A stretch of DNA of 16,876 nt from Amphibacillus indicireducens. Lineage in GTDB: Bacteria > Bacillota > Bacilli > Bacillales > Amphibacillaceae. The notes beneath the pieces are model-generated. The model searched no databases. It was not told where the DNA came from and worked only from the letters and a program-made list of their open reading frames with translations. Positions 5,573 through 12,570 of this stretch are shown in pieces. Each line of letters opens with the position of its first letter. Position 1 is the first letter of the stretch. A program made the translations under genes and the position numbers. Location of the stretch: the NCBI RefSeq assembly GCF_039539605.1, contig NZ_BAABDL010000110.1:1-16876 (forward strand), given 5' to 3'.

Positions 5573-8520
5573 GTGGGTGTTTTCTCTTGAAAAATTTTTT
5601 CGATTTTATCTTCGGGTAGAGGAGGGTTTGTGTAATAGCCTTGGATAAAGTCAACACCTAAACTTGCGACTAAATCGTATTGCTCTTGCCGCTCAATTCC
5701 CTCTGCAACAACGGATAAATTAAGCGAGTGTGCCATTTCAATAATCGCTTTTAAAATTGCGACGTTCGCATCAACTGCAGAGAGATCATCAATAAATGAT
5801 TTATCGATTTTTAAAATTTGAAATGGTAAGTGTCTTAATGAAGACAGTGACGAATACCCCGTTCCAAAATCATCTAAGGATAGTTTTACCCCCATATCGA
5901 TTAACTCACCTAAAATTAATTTACCTTGCTCAAAATTATCGATCATCATACTTTCCGTTATTTCAAATGAAATCCGGCGCGGATCAATATCAGTAATATC
6001 AAAAATTCGCTTTAGTTCTCTTGAGAAATTTGGATGATTAACTTGTCTTGATGATAAATTAATGAACATCTTGATCGGAACATCATACTTTCTCTGCCAT
6101 TTCTTCATCACCCGAATCGCCTCATAAATGACCCATTCTCCAATCGAAACAATTAAGCCGGTTTCTTCAGCTAATGGAATAAAGTCACGCGGGCTAACTT
6201 TACCGAATTCTTTCGAGTTCCAGCGCAACAAGGCCTCGACGCCATATATTTCCTCGGAATCAACGTAATAAATCGGTTGGAAATGGAGTGATAATTCATC
6301 TTCGACAGCATGCCGGAGTTGCTCTTCAAGTTTGATTTGACTCGCATTATGATGCTTGATTTGGTCATTAAAAATATGGATTCGATTCCGCCCTTCTGCT
6401 TTAGCGCTGTACATTGCGATATCAGCAGAAACAAGCATATCAGTTGCCTTACTATTTTCAGGATAGATGCTGATTCCAACACTCGTTGAAATTTGGTAGT
6501 GACGATGTTCATCATAAATCGGCTGATTGATCACTTGAACAATATCACTCGCCAATTGATAAGCTTCTTGATTATCGTTAATGTGCGGCATAATTACAAC
6601 AAACTCATCCCCACCAAATCGAGCGAAAAATTGATTTTCAGCAAGCAATGGTTTTACCCGTGCAGCAACAGTTTTTAAAATGTGATCACCAACTTTGTGT
6701 CCATAACTATCATTGATCACTTTAAAGCGATCAAGGTCACAGAGAATTAGAGCAATGGATTGGTCGTTATCTTTGGCAATTTCAATTTCTTTAGCTAGCT
6801 GTTCTTCAAAGGAAATCCGATTAGCTAGGCCAGTTAGGGTGTCATAGAAAGCAAGCTCATTAATTTTTGCATCTGCTTTTTTTCGATTGGTAATATCTTT
6901 TACTGAACCAACGGCTTTTGTAAGCTTACCATCAACATAAATGAATTGACCGACAATTTGAATCCACATGAGTTGATTATTGTTCGTAATAACTCTAACC
7001 TCAAGATTAATTTGTTTCGTTATTCTTCGGTCTAAGGCAAGACTTGCTATGAAAAACTCTCGGTCTTTTGGATGAATGATGTTTACAATTCGTTCGAAAT
7101 CAATATTTGCGTAATTTGTTCGTTCACCGAAGTGTTGAACAATTCCACCTCGACAAACAATTTCTTTATTAGTGTTGGTATATTCCCAAATGCCATCATA
7201 AATAATATCTGAAACCATTTCGAGTTGCTGAGAATAATTGTTCATCCGTTCAGTAATATTTGCTCTTAGATAACCAGCAGCAAAATAAGTCGCCAATTGA
7301 TAGGTCGTGTGAAGTGGCATCAATTGCGTCATAATATCATCGGTACCGACAAAACCAAACATCCCAAAATAATGATCTTCTTGAACAATCGGGATAACGA
7401 GTATTGTATTTTCGTCGCCCATGAATGAGTGATTAAACAATAATTCCTTCGGTGGAAATGCTTGCGAGTGAATATTTCCATAAAAGGTTTGTTTCGTCTG
7501 CTTCTCTTGGACAACATCGAATGTCTCAAACATATTTGTTTTGAATGTCCCATTATCTTTCAAACCGAGCAATCCTTTTCGAATCGGGGTTTGGTTGAGC
7601 CAATTAAGTTGCAAGAGTTCCTCTGTATTATAAAACTGGATCCGTTGACCTAGAATGAAATTCCTTGAAATTAATTCAGATAAATGATCAATCGTTTCAA
7701 TTGGATTCGTTAAACCGACTGTTTCATCTTCCCATTCACAGCCACAACTACTCCGAAAGACTGGATATGCATCTAAATAGATACTATCGCTAGGAAACGA
7801 CTGATGCTCAGTATAATGTAAAAAGGCCTCAACAATATAACGACCAATATCATCAAATTTAATATGAACTGTTGAAAGACTATGCAAATTTGATTGGGCT
7901 ACAGGAATATCGTCAAAACTCATTACAGCAATATCTTCTGGTACCATGATTTGATAATTTTTTAATTCATTAATTAATTCAGCCGCAATAAAATCGGTTC
8001 CGCAAATAAGTCCATTAATAGAATCTTCAGATTCTGCAATTTCTTTTGCAATCATAGGAATATTGTTCGTAAACGTATCAAAGAACTGGAAAGTATTGCT
8101 TTCTTGATTATATTTCTCAAACGCTTCTAAGCGTTCCATCCCATCTCGATACTTCTTCGTTCCGACATAGCCAATTTTTTTATGGCCATGATCTTTTAAA
8201 TGTTCGACAGCTTTAATAATTAATGCTTCATTATCGATTAAAATAGCATAATCTGTCTTTAAATTTGTATTAATCCCTATGACTGGCTTCCCTTTTTGTT
8301 TAATTTGATCATGGTAGTGGTCACTGATCGTGTTCATCACGACAACCCAAAGATCAACATAATCGAGGGCGTAGGTTTCGTTGAAATGACTATTTGCATT
8401 AACGACTACGACTTTTATGTCTTCCTTGTTTGCAAAGTTAGACAATCCTTTGACAATTGTACCGAAATAATAACCATCTAAAGCAGGTGTTAATAGACCA
8501 ATGACAAACTGTTTGTTCAT
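5560..8520 (-). CDS. LacI-type ligand-binding / PAS / GGDEF / EAL c-di-GMP sensor protein
   Basis: A 986-residue cytoplasmic protein for cyclic-di-GMP turnover. Residues 1 to about 265 form a periplasmic-binding-protein-like domain of the LacI/RbsB regulator type (FVIGLLTPALDGYYFGTIVKG at the start; MVPEDIAVMSFDDIPVA later). There is no DNA-binding helix-turn-helix, no signal peptide and no membrane segment. A middle region (about 270-415, possibly GAF-like) and a PAS domain (about 425-550) follow. The GGDEF domain has an intact GGDEF at 636-640 but no RxxD inhibitory site. The EAL domain has EALLRW from Glu762, NLSSRQ, EITES, DDFGTGYSSL, KIDKSF, AEGIE and QGYY, all expected catalytic residues. 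Both synthesis and hydrolysis are therefore possible. I infer that a small sugar-like ligand controls the balance. The ATG at 8520 has GAGGTGAT at good spacing. It is monocistronic. Confidence 0.9.
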   Translation of the reverse strand: MNKQFVIGLLTPALDGYYFGTIVKGLSNFANKEDIKVVVVNANSHFNETYALDYVDLWVVVMNTISDHYHDQIKQKGKPVIGINTNLKTDYAILIDNEALIIKAVEHLKDHGHKKIGYVGTKKYRDGMERLEAFEKYNQESNTFQFFDTFTNNIPMIAKEIAESEDSINGLICGTDFIAAELINELKNYQIMVPEDIAVMSFDDIPVAQSNLHSLSTVHIKFDDIGRYIVEAFLHYTEHQSFPSDSIYLDAYPVFRSSCGCEWEDETVGLTNPIETIDHLSELISRNFILGQRIQFYNTEELLQLNWLNQTPIRKGLLGLKDNGTFKTNMFETFDVVQEKQTKQTFYGNIHSQAFPPKELLFNHSFMGDENTILVIPIVQEDHYFGMFGFVGTDDIMTQLMPLHTTYQLATYFAAGYLRANITERMNNYSQQLEMVSDIIYDGIWEYTNTNKEIVCRGGIVQHFGERTNYANIDFERIVNIIHPKDREFFIASLALDRRITKQINLEVRVITNNNQLMWIQIVGQFIYVDGKLTKAVGSVKDITNRKKADAKINELAFYDTLTGLANRISFEEQLAKEIEIAKDNDQSIALILCDLDRFKVINDSYGHKVGDHILKTVAARVKPLLAENQFFARFGGDEFVVIMPHINDNQEAYQLASDIVQVINQPIYDEHRHYQISTSVGISIYPENSKATDMLVSADIAMYSAKAEGRNRIHIFNDQIKHHNASQIKLEEQLRHAVEDELSLHFQPIYYVDSEEIYGVEALLRWNSKEFGKVSPRDFIPLAEETGLIVSIGEWVIYEAIRVMKKWQRKYDVPIKMFINLSSRQVNHPNFSRELKRIFDITDIDPRRISFEITESMMIDNFEQGKLILGELIDMGVKLSLDDFGTGYSSLSSLRHLPFQILKIDKSFIDDLSAVDANVAILKAIIEMAHSLNLSVVAEGIERQEQYDLVASLGVDFIQGYYTNPPLPEDKIEKIFQEKTPTKTE

Positions 8521-8572
8521 TCCTCATCACCTCTCTACACTTGGTTCCAATCTATCGAAAGTTACTAGTCTT

Positions 8573-8583
8573 ATTATACCATG
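8573..8583 (-). promoter_or_regulatory. Extended -10 promoter of the GGDEF/EAL gene
   Basis: On the minus strand TGGTATAAT is an extended -10 element about 50 bases before the start codon, with no recognisable -35. It fits a SigA promoter of the TGn type. Confidence 0.55.
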
Positions 8584-8620
8584 ACTTAATATCACTAGAA
8601 AGGCAAAAGATATATTTTTA

Positions 8621-8634
8621 GACAATCAATTGTC
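8621..8634. promoter_or_regulatory. Palindromic site between the divergent GGDEF/EAL and ilvD genes
   Basis: GACAAT-CA-ATTGTC is a perfect 6+6 inverted repeat, with another GACAA a few bases on. It is divergently placed between the two promoters and upstream of the proposed ilvD -35. It could be an operator, but no known regulator's consensus is matched with confidence. It does not look like a CodY box. Confidence 0.35.
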
Positions 8635-8651
8635 AGAATAGACAAATAAAT

Positions 8652-8680
8652 TTGAAAAACGATTGTATATCCGTTAAAGT
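8652..8680 (+). promoter_or_regulatory. Putative ilvD promoter
   Basis: TTGAAA, 17 bases, then TAAAGT: five of six and four of six matches to the SigA hexamers at optimal spacing, about 30 bases before the ilvD start. No T-box leader is present in the short intergenic space. Confidence 0.4.
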
Positions 8681-8708
8681 AAAAGGTGAGAAGAATGGAG
8701 GGATAACA

Positions 8709-10391
8709 ATGTCAAAAGATTTACGAATCAAGAGTCATGTGTTTGATGGTTCACAACGCGCACCTAACCGAGCGATGCTTAGAGCGGTTGGTTTAACTGA
8801 TGATGGATTTAAACAACCGATGATTGGGATCGCAAGTACGTGGAGTGAAGTAACACCTTGTAATATTCACTTACATGGATTAGCTGAAAAAGCTAAAACA
8901 GGCGTTAAAACAGCTGGTGGCTTCCCGATGATTTTCAACACAATTACTGTTGCTGATGGAATCTCGATGGGAACGGAAGGTATGCGTTACTCACTACCCA
9001 GTCGAGAAGTGATCGCTGATTCGATCGAAACGGTTGTTGGAGCCGAGAACTTAGATGGCTACGTAGCAATTGGAGGCTGTGATAAAAACATCCCCGGCTG
9101 TATGATTGCAATTGCGCGAACTGAAGTGCCAGCCGTTTTTGTTTATGGTGGATCAATAGCACCGGGATATCGCAATGGTCAGAAACTCGATATTGTCTCT
9201 GTTTTTGAAGGTGTTGGTAAGCATAATAACGGTGAAATCTCAGATAAAGAGTTACACGGAATTGAATGTGCTGCCTGTCCGGGTGCAGGCTCATGTGGTG
9301 GAATGTACACGGCTAACACAATGGCATCAGCTGTTGAAGCGATGGGGATGAGTCTGCCAGGAAGTTCATCTAACCCAGCCGAATCAAAAGAGAAACATGA
9401 AGATGTTGAAGCAGCTGGAGAAGCCGTTTATAACCTTTTAGAAAAAGGCATCTATCCAAAAGATATTATGACTAAAGAAGCATTTGAAAATGCAATTACC
9501 GTCGTAATGGCTCTAGGTGGCTCAACAAACGCAGTCCTTCATCTATTGGCAATTGCTTATTCAATCGATGTTGACTTAACGTTGGATGATTTCGATCGTC
9601 TACAAAAGAAAGTACCACATCTAGCTGATTTAAAACCAAGTGGAAAGTATGTCATGGAAGACTTATATAAAGTTGGCGGAATCCCTGCCGTGATGAAATT
9701 ATTACTTGAGAACGGATACTTACACGGTGATTGCTTAACGGTTACTGGAAAAACAGTTGCTGAAAACTTAGCTGAAGCAGATGACCTTGCAGAAGGCCAA
9801 GATATTATCCGTCCATTTGATAATCCTTATCGCGCCGATGGACCCCTCGTTATTTTGAAAGGAAACCTTGCACCAAATGGGGCAGTCGCTAAAGTGTCAG
9901 GTGTAAAAGTCAAACGCCACACTGGTCCCGCGAGAGTTTTTGATACGGAGAAGGAAGCAACAAAAGCTGTCATGAACAATGAAATTAAAAAAGGTGATGT
10001 TTTAGTCCTTCGTCAACTCGGACCAAAAGGTGCACCAGGTATGCCAGAAATGCTCTCAATTTCAGCGATCCTAGTTGGGAAAGGGCTCGGTCAAGACGTT
10101 GCGCTCTTAACAGACGGTCGCTTCTCAGGCGGAACTCACGGACTTGTCGTTGGACATATCGCACCAGAAGCACAAGATGGTGGACCAATCGCCATTCTAA
10201 AAGAAGGCGACATTGTCACGATCGACTCAGATACACAAGAACTGACTGTTGACATTTCTGACGAAGAAATCGCCCGTCGCTTCGAAACATGGCAAGCACC
10301 ACCACTCCACCAAAAAGGAGTATTAGGTAAATACGCCCATAACGTTTCGTGTGCATCAATCGGTGCCGTAACCGATAATTTTAGAGATTAA
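8709..10391 (+). CDS. ilvD: Dihydroxy-acid dehydratase
   Basis: A 560-residue IlvD, which dehydrates 2,3-dihydroxy-isovalerate and 2,3-dihydroxy-3-methylvalerate to the keto acids in valine, isoleucine and leucine synthesis. The iron-sulphur ligands are visible as Cys51 (EVTPCNIH), Cys124 (GGCDKNIPGC) and Cys196 (PGAGSCGGMYTANTM). The C-terminal GRFSGGTHGLVVGHIAPEA block carries the active-site serine. Length is normal. I chose the ATG at 8709 because GGAGGG sits 6 nt before it; an upstream in-frame start at 8652 falls inside the proposed promoter. Related dehydratases act on sugar acids, but this sequence reads as true IlvD. It stands alone, with no ilvBHC or leu genes beside it, and ends at its own terminator. 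Confidence 0.95.
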   Translation: MSKDLRIKSHVFDGSQRAPNRAMLRAVGLTDDGFKQPMIGIASTWSEVTPCNIHLHGLAEKAKTGVKTAGGFPMIFNTITVADGISMGTEGMRYSLPSREVIADSIETVVGAENLDGYVAIGGCDKNIPGCMIAIARTEVPAVFVYGGSIAPGYRNGQKLDIVSVFEGVGKHNNGEISDKELHGIECAACPGAGSCGGMYTANTMASAVEAMGMSLPGSSSNPAESKEKHEDVEAAGEAVYNLLEKGIYPKDIMTKEAFENAITVVMALGGSTNAVLHLLAIAYSIDVDLTLDDFDRLQKKVPHLADLKPSGKYVMEDLYKVGGIPAVMKLLLENGYLHGDCLTVTGKTVAENLAEADDLAEGQDIIRPFDNPYRADGPLVILKGNLAPNGAVAKVSGVKVKRHTGPARVFDTEKEATKAVMNNEIKKGDVLVLRQLGPKGAPGMPEMLSISAILVGKGLGQDVALLTDGRFSGGTHGLVVGHIAPEAQDGGPIAILKEGDIVTIDSDTQELTVDISDEEIARRFETWQAPPLHQKGVLGKYAHNVSCASIGAVTDNFRD

Positions 10392-10412
10392 TTCATTTCT
10401 TTGATAAAAAAC

Positions 10413-10449
10413 TCCCCCTCTTGATTTTGGCGAAAGAGGGGGAATTTTA
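10413..10449 (+). terminator. Intrinsic terminator after ilvD
   Basis: CCCCCTCTT (10414-10422) pairs with AAGAGGGGG (10434-10442) over an 11-nt loop, extended by a T-A pair and followed by AATTTTATT. It is a strong G/C stem about 20 bases after the ilvD stop codon. Confidence 0.88.
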
Positions 10450-10478
10450 TTGACTTGGTTTTCAATTTCCGCTAAGAT
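10450..10478 (+). promoter_or_regulatory. SigA promoter of the CE15-like gene
   Basis: TTGACT (10450-10455), 17 bases, then TAAGAT (10473-10478): five of six matches in the -35 and four of six in the -10 at optimal spacing. Transcription should start near 10485, which rules out the in-frame GTG at 10483 as the start codon. Confidence 0.75.
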
Positions 10479-10523
10479 TTGAGTGGAAGTGACCGGGAGC
10501 TTGGGGAGAAATCTCAATTTATT

Positions 10524-10537
10524 TGAAAGCGATTACA
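10524..10537 (+). promoter_or_regulatory. Perfect cre (CcpA site) in the leader of the CE15-like gene
   Basis: TGAAAGCGATTACA matches TGWAANCGNTNWCA at every position. It lies about 40 bases downstream of the predicted transcription start and 36 bases before the start codon. This is a position where CcpA acts as a roadblock, so repression by preferred carbon sources is expected. Confidence 0.85.
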
Positions 10538-10572
10538 TGGTTGGGGAATTTTTTCGAAAGGGAAGTGATTTA

Positions 10573-11751
10573 ATGAAAGGAACCGGTGCTAATTTACGTG
10601 GAAGCGGAAAATACGTAGAACCACATCGTTTGCCAAAATTGGAAGGGATGCCTGATTTACTTAGTTTTGAAGATGGGTCTGAAGTTAAGACAGAAGCTGA
10701 TTGGTGGCAACGAGCCAATGAGTTACGTGATCTGTATCAATTTTATATGTATGGTTATATGCCAGATCCGACAGCTGAAAAAGTTAGTTTTGAAAAGACC
10801 GATTCAGGTATGACTGTTAAAGTGACGGTGGCAGGGGAGGCGACGGAATTTTTTGTAACAGTGACATTGCCTGGTGAAGATTGTGAGTTTAAAGCGCCAT
10901 ATCCTGCTATTATTACAAACGGTGGACTCGATCTAGCTTTCGATGAAGCAACATTATCGTTTGTGCGACCGACTGAATTACCGTTGGAGGATTTAGTTAA
11001 TCGTCGTGGCTATGCAGTGATGACAATTAAACCGGCTGATGTCGCGGCGGATCATTCATCACGAACGGGTGCATTTTTCGACCTTTATCCTTATTCTGAA
11101 GTTGATAACGACGTTGGAACACTTGTCGCCTGGGCTTGGGGAGCAGCGAAGGTAATTGACGCACTTGAGCAAAATGCTTATCCGGAAATCAATCCGAGTC
11201 AAGTCGGCATCACAGGTTTTTCAAGATTCGGCAAAGCTGCATTAGTTGCTGGTGCACTGGACGAACGTTTTGCCCTTGTCAATCCACATGCATCTGGACT
11301 TGGCGGGATGGCATCATTCAGAAAATCATTCACCGGGAAAAAATATCCGTGGGGTGTTGCGGGTCCACCAGAGAGTTTAGGCAGTCTTCAAAGTTCAGCG
11401 CTACGCCACTGGTTCACTTCCGTATTTTTAGGTTTTGAATCAAGCGAACAACTCCCGTTCGATCAACATCAGCTTGCAGCCCTGGTCGCACCGAGAGGAT
11501 TAATTTTAACATCAGGTTATGAGGATTATCATACCAATCCAGAAGGTATGTTCGAAGCCTATCTTGAAGCGAGTAAAATCTACGAACTGTTCGATGCTGG
11601 TGACAACATTGGTGTCGCCTATCGACCAGGCGCGCACTCAATCGAAGTTGAAGACATTGAACGCTTACTAGACTTTGGTGATCAATTATTCAGAAACATC
11701 AAACCAAAAACAGACTTTAAAACAAGTTATTTTAATCAGTCATTTAGTTAA
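10573..11751 (+). CDS. CE15-like glucuronoyl esterase (4-O-methyl-glucuronoyl methylesterase type)
   Basis: A 392-residue alpha/beta hydrolase resembling carbohydrate esterase family 15, enzymes that cleave esters between glucuronic acid on xylan and alcohols such as lignin. Ser217 lies in GITGFSRFGKAALVAGALDER, the counterpart of the family's GCSRxGK nucleophile motif. His355 lies in YRPGAHSIE near the end, after PFDQHQLAALVAPRGL (295-310). The usual glutamate in PQESGxGG is Ala240 here (NPHASGLGG), so any acid must come from elsewhere, perhaps Glu317/Asp318 in GYEDY. There is no signal peptide, hence a cytoplasmic location, unusual for enzymes acting on polymer. I chose the ATG at 10573 because of the promoter, the leader cre and the GGGAAGTG ribosome binding site. 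Regulation fits the hemicellulose genes at 470-3087. Confidence 0.8.
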   Translation: MKGTGANLRGSGKYVEPHRLPKLEGMPDLLSFEDGSEVKTEADWWQRANELRDLYQFYMYGYMPDPTAEKVSFEKTDSGMTVKVTVAGEATEFFVTVTLPGEDCEFKAPYPAIITNGGLDLAFDEATLSFVRPTELPLEDLVNRRGYAVMTIKPADVAADHSSRTGAFFDLYPYSEVDNDVGTLVAWAWGAAKVIDALEQNAYPEINPSQVGITGFSRFGKAALVAGALDERFALVNPHASGLGGMASFRKSFTGKKYPWGVAGPPESLGSLQSSALRHWFTSVFLGFESSEQLPFDQHQLAALVAPRGLILTSGYEDYHTNPEGMFEAYLEASKIYELFDAGDNIGVAYRPGAHSIEVEDIERLLDFGDQLFRNIKPKTDFKTSYFNQSFS

Positions 11752-11792
11752 ACAGTTCTTCCAAGATGAAAAATTGGACGAACTGTTTTTTT
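11750..11792 (+). terminator. Intrinsic terminator after the CE15-like gene
   Basis: AAACAGTTC (11750-11758) pairs with GAACTGTTT (11780-11788). The stem continues after one mismatch with TCCAA/TTGGA and is followed by a run of seven T. It begins at the TAA of the esterase gene. Confidence 0.92.
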
Positions 11793-11800
11793 ACACGGTG

Positions 11801-12070
11801 ATTTCGTCTGCATTTCGCCGAACTTGTCTGTATTTTCCTCAACTCGTCTGCATTTCACCGAACTTGTCTGTATTTTCCTCAACTCGTCTGCATTTCGCTG
11901 AACTCGTCTGTATTTTCCTCAACTCGTCTGCATTTCGCCGAACTTGTCTGCAATTTCCTCAACTCGTCTGCATTTCGCCGAACTTGTCTATATTTCCATC
12001 AACTCGTCTGCATTTCGCCGAACTCGTCTGTATTTTCCTCAACTCGTCTGCATTTCTCCAAACTTGTCAT
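11801..12070. repeat. Array of thirteen 20-bp tandem repeats in alternating A/B types
   Basis: Thirteen full units and one partial unit sit in exact 20-base phase from 11801 with no insertion or deletion. Odd units (A) read about aactcgtctgcatttcgccg, and even units (B) about aacttgtctgtattttcctc. Together they form a 40-bp repeat copied about 6.5 times. Units differ by only a few substitutions; the last A unit (12041) and the B units at 11941 and 11981 are the most diverged. The plus strand happens to be open through the array, but 20 is not a multiple of 3, the frame starts inside the esterase gene, and the residues are Cys/Phe/Ser-rich noise. I read it as an intergenic minisatellite of unknown function. 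Confidence 0.93.
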
Positions 12071-12123
12071 ACACATACCACAGTCCATGATCAATCAAAA
12101 AATCTTACCTTAGATCAAATAGA

Positions 12124-12155
12124 AAAGACACGCTCATTTAGCTAAGCGTGTCTTT
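12124..12155. terminator. Terminator-like hairpin after the repeat array
   Basis: AAAGACACGCT (12124-12134) pairs perfectly with AGCGTGTCTTT (12145-12155) over a 10-nt loop. T-rich (plus) and TTTTCT (minus) tails follow. No gene clearly ends here on the plus strand. It may stop minus-strand transcripts coming from the bmrD side, since no good terminator directly follows bmrD. Confidence 0.65.
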
Positions 12156-12159
12156 CTAT

Positions 12160-12570
12160 ATCCCCCTTATGACAAGGGTTTGCGGAAAATCTGTTTTATT
12201 CTATTGTTAAAAATGGTTTTACCAAACTCTTACTTCTCTGACGAATTGACTCGCCGTACTAGAAGCTAAACTTCTTTTAGCACTTTTGTGAATACTATAA
12301 AGCTCAGAGGAGTGTTTATAATATTCTTTAGCTGAAATCGTTTCTTTTGACAAAAAACTGTTTCTTAATTTACTTGCAGATTACACCTTACAAAATAAAT
12401 TAACTACTTTCCTGACGAGTACTTAGATCGTCAGCGTTACGAAACAAATTTTCCGCCAAGGCACTTTATTTTGTAAGAATTCTCATTCCTACGTTATTGG
12501 CCTTGTGGTAATACTATTCCCGCTTTTTCGACAATTAAACATTATTTAAAAAATTTTTTATAAAAAAGTT
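12160..12570. other. About 400 bp without a recognised gene, rich in inverted repeats
   Basis: No convincing coding sequence. Structure seen: GCGGAAAATCTGTTT (12182-12196) and AAACAAATTTTCCGC (12442-12456) are inverted with one mismatch. CTTACAAAATAAA (12387-12399) and TTTATTTTGTAAG (12465-12477) are a perfect 13-bp inverted pair enclosing CTGACGA (12412-12418) and TCGTCAG (12428-12434). GCTAAA/TTTAGC lie at 12265-12281. GAATACTATA (12290-12299) pairs with TATAATATTC (12317-12326), better as minus-strand RNA because the odd pair is then G-U. A 53-codon stop-free minus frame (12219-12380) lacks a start. It may be a decayed insertion sequence, a MITE or a structured RNA; I cannot decide. Confidence 0.5.

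Noticed and set aside
8652..8670. cre site before ilvD (TTGAAAAACGATTGTA)
   Set aside because: Aligned on the central CG it misses several fixed positions on both sides.
8652..8708. 19-residue N-terminal extension of IlvD
   Set aside because: It begins at the putative -35 box, and GGAGGG sits properly before the ATG at 8709, which gives the normal family start.
8709..10391. Xylonate or other sugar-acid dehydratase instead of IlvD
   Set aside because: Plausible from the hemicellulose context, but the sequence and motif spacing read as standard IlvD.
10483..10572. N-terminal extension of the CE15-like gene from a GTG at 10483
   Set aside because: The GTG lies at the predicted transcription start, the stretch contains the perfect cre, and a better ribosome binding site precedes the ATG at 10573.
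11801..12070. CRISPR array
   Set aside because: Units are contiguous 20-mers with no spacers between them, and no cas genes are nearby.
11675..12145. A 156-codon plus-strand frame running through the tandem repeats
   Set aside because: It starts inside the CE15-like gene in another frame, has no ribosome binding site, and its apparent protein repeat is just the 60-base common period of a 20-bp DNA repeat. The array is open in all plus frames by composition.
12541..12570. Terminator right after bmrD
   Set aside because: Only A/T runs with weak self-complementarity; no stable stem.
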